DNA of 5,780 bases from positions 1-5,780 of the forward strand of contig CALLAD010000160.1 of the NCBI GenBank assembly GCA_938002625.1, in the 5' to 3' direction. The notes under the pieces are model-generated. The model did no database searches. It was not told the DNA's origin and saw only the letters and a program-made list of their open reading frames with translations. The translations under genes were made by a program, and so were the position numbers. Source of the DNA: an uncultured Aquificaceae bacterium. Its GTDB lineage: Bacteria; Aquificota; Aquificia; Aquificales; Aquificaceae. Positions 5,732 through 5,780 of the stretch are shown in pieces (the first letter of the stretch is position 1; the number at the start of each line of letters is the position of its first letter).

Positions 5732-5780
5732 AGAATAAACCACAAAGTCCTTCACATCCCACACAGTTCAGATACAACGT

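Larger units (their letters stand above)
5621..5780 (-). CRISPR. Leader-distal end of a CRISPR array (3 repeats, 2 full spacers, continues to the right)
   Basis: Three 29-nt repeats lie at 5621-5649, 5685-5713 and 5750-5778; the latter two are identical. Spacers are 5650-5684 (35 nt) and 5714-5749 (36 nt), and a third begins at 5779. On the minus strand the repeat starts GTTGTATCTGAAC and ends GGGATGTGAAG, resembling the GTT...GAAAC/GAAAG pattern of many type I and III repeats of thermophiles, so the minus strand is taken as the crRNA strand. The left-most repeat differs at five positions, the expected decay at the end far from the leader. Both cues agree; the leader and cas genes would be to the right of the window. 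The repeat has little internal symmetry, so a strong hairpin is not expected. Subtype cannot be assigned without cas genes. Confidence 0.95.

Noticed and set aside
5714..5749. Promoter within spacer 2 (TTGACG on the minus strand as a -35 element)
   Set aside because: The best -10 at normal spacing falls in the repeat (TATCTG, 16 nt) and is a poor match.

Overview
The window most resembles a thermophilic bacterium of the Aquificota (Hydrogenobacter/Thermocrinis/Aquifex type). This rests on the moderately AT-rich, purine-rich coding strands with heavy AGA/AGG and ATA codon use, on proteins rich in Lys, Glu and Ile, on very compact gene packing, on an HspR-type heat-shock repressor directly after dnaJ, and on the general look of the proteins. 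The genus is inference; no rRNA or other diagnostic marker is present.

Positions 1-2979, plus strand, hold a tightly packed run of four genes. It starts with the 3' part of dnaJ (its first codons lie off the left edge), followed by an hspR-like MerR-family repressor (4-bp overlap), a KhtT-like RCK_C regulatory subunit (11-bp gap) and a KhtU-like CPA2 cation/proton antiporter (2-bp gap). The spacing suggests one transcript joining a protein-folding chaperone, its probable repressor and a two-part K+(Na+)/H+ efflux system. Heat shock and ion/pH homeostasis may therefore be controlled together.

Positions 2894-5591, minus strand, hold a second operon of three genes: prmA (ribosomal protein L11 methyltransferase), a membrane-anchored M23/LytM-type peptidase, and a DUF374-type lysophospholipid acyltransferase-like protein. 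Both internal junctions are ATGA stop/start overlaps, which suggests translational coupling. The two operons converge, and their last genes overlap by 86 bp in coding sequence. A perfect 9-bp inverted repeat flanked by A and T tracts lies inside that overlap and may act as a two-way terminator.

Positions 5621-5780 are the end of a CRISPR array: three 29-nt repeats and two complete spacers (35 and 36 nt), running off the right edge. Repeat ends (GTT...GAAG on the minus strand) and the decayed left-most repeat both indicate that the array is read on the minus strand and that this is its leader-distal end. Only 29 bp separate the last repeat from the prmA start codon, so the array points directly into the prmA operon. 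No cas genes are present. Apart from partial dnaJ and the array, all genes look complete, and there is no gene-free stretch longer than the array itself.
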